Positions 59,880 to 64,000 of a DNA stretch of 64,000 nt are shown here, piece by piece (position 1 is the stretch's first letter; each line of letters opens with the position of its first letter). The notes beneath the pieces are model-generated. The model was not told the origin of the DNA, made no database searches, and saw only the letters and a list, made by a program, of their open reading frames with translations. Both the position numbers and the translations under genes were made by a program. The stretch covers positions 1 through 64,000 of the forward strand of contig DATMML010000120.1 of the NCBI GenBank assembly GCA_035570235.1, given 5' to 3'. The stretch is from Vicinamibacteria bacterium (GTDB lineage: Bacteria; Acidobacteriota; Vicinamibacteria; Fen-336).

Positions 59880-60517
59880 GAGACCCTCCCTGCCATCCCC
59901 CCCGTCAGGGAGCCGGTCCGCGGGCGACCCTCCCTCTCCGTGTTCACCGTCGGTCCCACCGTCATCCTTCGCCTGAGCTCCGGCTCCACCTCGGACAGGA
60001 GGTTCCAGGCGGCGTCCTTTGGCGAGATCTCCTCGACGGGCAGGGGCCACTGCAGGGCCAGCCGGGGGTCGCGGTAGTGGAGGCCTCCTTCGACTCCAGG
60101 CAAATAAAACTCGCCCACCTGGTAGCTCGTCTCCGTCCGATTCTCCAGGACCTGGTAGCCGTGGGCGAACCTCTCCGGCACGTAAAGCGACCGATGGTCA
60201 TCCGCCGTGAGCTCCACCGCGACGTGTTCGAGGTAGGTGGGGCTCTCCGGACGCAGGTCCACGATGATGTCCAAAATGGCCCCCCGGGTCGCCCTCACCA
60301 GCTTCGTCTCCGCGGCGGGCGGATACTGGAAATGCATGCCCCGCAGCGTCCCCTTCCGGCTGTTGAACGCGATGTTGGCCTGGGCGATGAGCGGTTTCAG
60401 GCCGTGGTCGGTGAATTCACGCTGGCAGAAGGCGCGGGCGAAAAATCCACGGCTGTCCTCGCGCCGCTCGATGTCGATGATGAACGCGCCCCTGAGCTTC
60501 GTTTCTACGAAAATCAT
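59876..60517 (-). CDS. dTDP-4-dehydrorhamnose 3,5-epimerase-like protein (RfbC family)
   Basis: About 213 residues from the ATG at 60517. Cupin core with [29 protein letters not shown], and [12 protein letters not shown]; the catalytic His in RGMHFQ is present. RfbC enzymes epimerise C3/C5 of 4-keto-6-deoxy sugars. Without RfbA/B/D neighbours the substrate is likely a CDP-linked 4-keto sugar rather than dTDP. ATGA overlaps link it to both neighbours. Confidence 0.9.
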   Translation of the reverse strand: MIFVETKLRGAFIIDIERREDSRGFFARAFCQREFTDHGLKPLIAQANIAFNSRKGTLRGMHFQYPPAAETKLVRATRGAILDIIVDLRPESPTYLEHVAVELTADDHRSLYVPERFAHGYQVLENRTETSYQVGEFYLPGVEGGLHYRDPRLALQWPLPVEEISPKDAAWNLLSEVEPELRRRMTVGPTVNTEREGRPRTGSLTGGMAGRVS

Positions 60518-61617
60518 GTCCGTCTCCCCGCGAAAAACTCGAGATTCGGCACCGCCCCCATGGCGGGCGCCGCCCACTCGAGCGGAGGGGGGTCGCTCAA
60601 CCAAAGCAGATCCGGGCTGAGGCGGCCCGAGGTCATCAGCCCCTTGAGCTGGTCGATGCGCCGGTAGCGGGGGCCCTCAAAGTCTTCGACTTTGAGCCCA
60701 ATGCGCTTGTAGACCTGGTAGAGCTGCTCGGCACCCTTGCGTGCATCCCATTCCGGCCGAAAGGCGGGCAGAACCCTGGCGATCTTGCTGAAGTCGACGC
60801 GGTAGTTGCGCTTGTCCGGGCCCGCCCCCTCGCCGAACGCGATCTCGCAGCCGGGCACCGTCTCCTTCACGATCTCCGCTATCTCCCGGACCCGGTAGTT
60901 TTGGTCGTTGCGGCCCACGTTGAGGGCCTGGGCGTGGACGGCCTCGCGGGGTGCGGCAAGCACGGCGAGGAACGCGCGCGTGATGTCCTCGATGTGCACG
61001 ATCGGCCGCCAGGCCGTGCCGTCGCTCTTCAGGAGCACCTTGCCCACGGTGAAGGCCCAGGCGACGAGGTTATTGAGGACGATGTCGAACCGGAGCCGCG
61101 GCGAGGCGCCGTAAGCCGTCGCGCAGCGCAAGAAGGTCGGCGTGAACGAGCCGTTGGCTAGCTCGGCCACGTCGCGCTCGGTCCGCACCTTCGACTCGCC
61201 ATAGGGCGTGACCGGGTTCAGCTCCGAGTCCTCGTTCACGGGAGCGTCACCGGCGGCTCCGTAGTTGCTGCACGACGAGGCCAAGACGAAGCGGCCGACG
61301 CCCGCCTCCTTGGCGAGGGTGGCGAGACGCACGGACGCGAGGTGGTTGATGTCGTAGGTCAGCTGAGGATTGAGGTCCCCCAGCGGGTCATTGGAAAGGG
61401 CGGCCAGGTGAGCGACGGCATCGAAGCCCCTCAGGTCGTAAGCCTCGACGGAGCGCACATCCTTCTCAATCGTGTGGATGCACTCCCGCCACGGCCCGAA
61501 GGTGGAGCGCCGGTAGAGGTCGGTGTCCAGCCCCACCACGTCGTGCCCGGCCTCGACCATCATCGGAGCCATGACCGTCCCGATGTAGCCTCGGCTCCCC
61601 GTCAACAGGATCTTCAT
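60514..61617 (-). CDS. NAD-dependent sugar epimerase/dehydratase (extended SDR)
   Basis: 367 residues from the ATG at 61617 (GGAGGG upstream). Rossmann motif [15 protein letters not shown], Ser/Tyr/Lys triad in [13 protein letters not shown] and [14 protein letters not shown], and a C-terminal segment with [17 protein letters not shown]. Extended SDR of the GalE/RfbB/RfbG kind; it could supply the missing 4,6-dehydratase or act as reductase. The C-terminal extension ([17 protein letters not shown]) is a little longer than usual. Its stop overlaps the RfbC-like start. Confidence 0.9.
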   Translation of the reverse strand: MKILLTGSRGYIGTVMAPMMVEAGHDVVGLDTDLYRRSTFGPWRECIHTIEKDVRSVEAYDLRGFDAVAHLAALSNDPLGDLNPQLTYDINHLASVRLATLAKEAGVGRFVLASSCSNYGAAGDAPVNEDSELNPVTPYGESKVRTERDVAELANGSFTPTFLRCATAYGASPRLRFDIVLNNLVAWAFTVGKVLLKSDGTAWRPIVHIEDITRAFLAVLAAPREAVHAQALNVGRNDQNYRVREIAEIVKETVPGCEIAFGEGAGPDKRNYRVDFSKIARVLPAFRPEWDARKGAEQLYQVYKRIGLKVEDFEGPRYRRIDQLKGLMTSGRLSPDLLWLSDPPPLEWAAPAMGAVPNLEFFAGRRT

Positions 61618-61772
61618 GGTCCCTCCGTCCGACGCGTTTGGTTGCCCATCGGGGAATGCCCCCGGCCCTCGGAGGCCGGAGCCGAAATCCCTTTCATCGC
61701 GGCAAGCCCGGGTCCGCTCGCAGCTGAGACCGCACACCCCTTCCCAAAGCCGATCCCCGCAGGTCCAAGCCC

Positions 61773-64000
61773 CTAACCCCCCGTCAGGCTTGCAAATAGC
61801 CTCCCCACCACGCCGGGTGAAGTCGTTGCGGAGCCGGGGGCCATGCCGTACCTGCGATAGCCGTAGTTTTTGTAGGAACTCCGATACTCGCGGTGCCCGT
61901 TGAACACCACGGCCAGGACTCGATCGGCGCGAAGCTTGGTCAAGGTCTCGTGGATAGCGTCGCGCGGTGTCTGTCGCGAGCGCACGACGAGTTGAAACCC
62001 GTCCACCAGGTCCTGCATGAGGACGGTGTCGGCGACGGGCAGCACCGGGACCGCATCGAGGAGCACGAGGTCGAACAGCCGCCGAGCCACCTTCAGAACG
62101 GCGTCCATCCGCGGTGATCCCAAGAGCTCTGGCCGCCTGAGGTCGGTTTGACCCGCCGCCACCAGGAAGAAACCCCCCGGCTCGACCAACCGTACGGGCA
62201 CGTAATCGAGGGTGCCATTCAGCCACTCGCTCAACCCGTGGGCCGGGGGCAGGCCGAGTGTCTTGCTCAGGGATGGCCGGCGGAGGTCCGCCTCGATCAG
62301 GAGGACCCGGCGTCCGGGCTCCCTTCCCAATGCGGTGGACAGACCGGCGCTGAGCGTGCTCTTCCCCTCACCGGGCAGCGCGCTCGTCAGGGCCAAGCAT
62401 TTCACGCTGCGACGTCGGCAGAGATCGAGCAGGTTCGCCGCGAAGAACCTCAGCTCTTCTCCCACGATCGATGAGGGGTCCATCAGACTCTCGACGATGG
62501 GAACGACTTTGGCCGGGGTGACGGTCCCCCCGTCAGAGAGCGGCGCCTCGCCGGGCAAACAGGGCCCCCAAGCCTTCTTCGCGGATAGCCGCTGGCCCTC
62601 AGCCTCTCTTGCCGGCCTATGATTCCTCGCTGGACGTAGCCCGGAAGAAGCGAGGTCAGGAAGATGAGGAATGCTCGCCAGAACGGGATAGCCCTGGACA
62701 GCCTGCAGAACCTCGCTGTCCTTGACGGTCGGATCGAAGTACTCGGCCACCAGAGCCGCTCCCAGCCCGACGAGAAGGCCAAGAACGGCCCCTAGCCCCA
62801 CGAAGATGGGCGGCTTCGGGAATACCGGCTTCTCCGGAAGGCTCGCCGGATCGAGCATCCGGAACCGCTCGCCCTTCCATCGCTGCTCGAGGCGGCCCGA
62901 CATCTGGGCATCGAGCTGCTTGGTGAGGAGCGCCGTGTAGTTCTCGTCGAGCTTCTTGTAGTCGCGGGTCAGGGTCGCCAGCTCCTGCTCGGTCCGAGGT
63001 GTTTCGGCAACGTTTGCTCGGATGTTGGCAATCTGGCGCTCCAGGGCCTTTTGCCTATCTTCGAGTTTTCTCACCTCGAAGGTGGCCTTGGCGAGCTGGT
63101 CCCGGGTGATGAGGTCGGTGTCGCCCTTGGCGTCGCCGGAAGCCTCGGCCCGGCGCGCCTCCAGCCGGGCTATGCGCGCCTTGAGGTTCTCTACATCGGG
63201 GTGCTCCTCCTTGTATCGACTTCTCAGGGCGGCGAGCTCGCGTCTCAACTCTCCCAGGTCCGCCGTCCCCGCGGCCCCCGGGGGGCCCCCAGTCCGTCCG
63301 GCTCCCCTTGCGAGCGTCTCCTGCCTCTCGCGCGCGAAGAGAAGGCTCTCCTCGACCGTCTGCATTTCCCGCTGGAGCATCTGCATGGTGGTGAGGTTCG
63401 TCTGCAGCTGCTCGGGCAACCGCCCCATGTGCTCTTCCTTGAAGAGTCGCAAGGCGGCATCCTTGTTCTCCAGCTCGCTGCGCCCGTCTTTCACTTGGGC
63501 CACGAGAAAGTCGACCGCCCCTTCGACCTGCTGCTCCCGGGACTTGATCGTCTCCTCGATGAAGAGCCGCGCGAGCCGATCCGTGACTTCCCGCGCCTTG
63601 CGGGGGTTGCTGTGGTAGAACTCGATTGTGAAACCGTCGTTTCCGCTGACGTTGATCGAGATCGCCTGGCGCATCTTTTCCACGGCCCGTGTCCTGGACT
63701 CGATATCCGGGTAGGGCTTGGTTTCCTCGAGCACTTTCTCAAGCCGCGTGCGGCTGAGGATCTCGGGCCTGACCGCCTCCAAGCGCTGGCCGGGGTCCCT
63801 GGTCGCGACTTTCGGGATGAAGGACTCGGGTACCTTCTCCGACTCGACCAGAACCAGGGCCGAGGACACGTATTTCTTCGGAAGGATGAACAAGGCCACG
63901 ATCGAGAGAAGGAAGACCGCGGCCCAAGGCGCGAGTACGAGCAGAGGCCGCCTCAGCGGCGCATGAAGGAAATGGCGGAGCTGCGTCCAGTGGAACGAAT
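61773..64000 (-). CDS. Wzz-type chain-length regulator fused to a BY-family tyrosine kinase (5' end outside window)
   Basis: The frame is open to the right edge, so the true N-terminus is missing; the visible product has at least 741 residues. TM1 ([20 protein letters not shown]) is followed by a long periplasmic coiled-coil region, GNVR-type segment, and TM2 ([20 protein letters not shown]). The cytoplasmic kinase has Walker [10 protein letters not shown], Walker A' [10 protein letters not shown] and Walker [11 protein letters not shown]. The C-terminus has a tyrosine cluster ([17 protein letters not shown]), the usual autophosphorylation tail. It controls polymer length and export. It is the first visible gene of the minus-strand polysaccharide operon. 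Confidence 0.95.
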   Translation of the reverse strand, partial: SFHWTQLRHFLHAPLRRPLLVLAPWAAVFLLSIVALFILPKKYVSSALVLVESEKVPESFIPKVATRDPGQRLEAVRPEILSRTRLEKVLEETKPYPDIESRTRAVEKMRQAISINVSGNDGFTIEFYHSNPRKAREVTDRLARLFIEETIKSREQQVEGAVDFLVAQVKDGRSELENKDAALRLFKEEHMGRLPEQLQTNLTTMQMLQREMQTVEESLLFARERQETLARGAGRTGGPPGAAGTADLGELRRELAALRSRYKEEHPDVENLKARIARLEARRAEASGDAKGDTDLITRDQLAKATFEVRKLEDRQKALERQIANIRANVAETPRTEQELATLTRDYKKLDENYTALLTKQLDAQMSGRLEQRWKGERFRMLDPASLPEKPVFPKPPIFVGLGAVLGLLVGLGAALVAEYFDPTVKDSEVLQAVQGYPVLASIPHLPDLASSGLRPARNHRPAREAEGQRLSAKKAWGPCLPGEAPLSDGGTVTPAKVVPIVESLMDPSSIVGEELRFFAANLLDLCRRRSVKCLALTSALPGEGKSTLSAGLSTALGREPGRRVLLIEADLRRPSLSKTLGLPPAHGLSEWLNGTLDYVPVRLVEPGGFFLVAAGQTDLRRPELLGSPRMDAVLKVARRLFDLVLLDAVPVLPVADTVLMQDLVDGFQLVVRSRQTPRDAIHETLTKLRADRVLAVVFNGHREYRSSYKNYGYRRYGMAPGSATTSPGVVGRLFASLTGG

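Noticed and set aside
1-64000. CRISPR arrays, insertion sequences, prophage
   Set aside because: No regularly spaced repeats, no transposase or integrase, no Cas protein or phage structural protein found on either strand.

Overview
This is a high-GC bacterial window, dense and mostly operonic, with no ribosomal RNA, phage, transposon or CRISPR content. The gene style suggests an Acidobacteriota-like soil or sediment bacterium: several eukaryote-type Ser/Thr kinases fused to PEGA, TPR or TonB-C modules, three NtrC-type sigma-54 activators, many TPR and beta-propeller envelope proteins, and GTGA/ATGA start-stop overlaps. That taxonomic guess is inference; there is no phylogenetic marker gene here.

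Layout. 1-1607: a large polytopic membrane protein running off the left edge. 2292-6052: a small PH-domain protein, then a metal (Zn/Mn-type) uptake locus with permease, binding protein and outer-membrane porin but no ATPase. 6555-20294 (all minus): a tight ten-gene operon with a beta-propeller protein, two lipoproteins, a TolB-like protein, a TPR protein and a complete five-part Opp/Dpp-type peptide ABC transporter. 20601-28939: a signalling island with a Ser/Thr kinase-PEGA-TonB fusion, a zinc-ribbon response regulator, an HD-GYP response regulator, a soluble histidine kinase, an NtrC-type activator, and a near-perfect sigma-54 promoter driving a 17-codon leader ORF coupled to a degenerate histidine-kinase-like ATPase protein. 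29178-32775: a small conserved protein, a BASS-type transporter and a DprE2/DprE1-like epimerase pair. 32993-34952: two convergent small-RNA/nucleotide-degrading enzymes (NrnC-like and DHH). 34980-38538: a beta-oxidation operon (thiolase, a 56-codon CaiB remnant, FadB/FadJ-like). 38913-39341: a short terminated transcription unit encoding a 32-residue peptide with three consecutive cysteines, followed by tRNA-Arg(TCG). 39430-41157: a GT39-type glycosyltransferase. 41753-44960: a zinc-ribbon/PEGA kinase with a TPR protein and a convergent lipoprotein. 45136-51669: a GAF-type sigma-54-family activator with an altered GAFTGA loop, a tiny membrane protein, and an FHA-GAF / kinase-TPR operon. 51683-54800: a secreted beta-rich protein and an NtrC-type regulator. 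54871-64000 (all minus): an exopolysaccharide/O-antigen-type locus with a Wzz-tyrosine kinase (cut by the right edge), nucleotide-sugar enzymes, a PIG-L deacetylase, a DUF218 protein and an outer-membrane barrel.

How it fits together. The window is dominated by envelope biology (peptide and metal uptake, surface polysaccharide, lipoproteins) and phospho-signalling. The least familiar points are the polycysteine mini-gene, the sigma-54-driven leader ORF beside its likely activator, the propeller/lipoprotein/peptide-transporter operon, the SAF-oxidoreductase sugar pathway, and a CaiB fragment that keeps translational coupling on both sides. Both genes cut by the window edges were read by translating the reverse strand directly.
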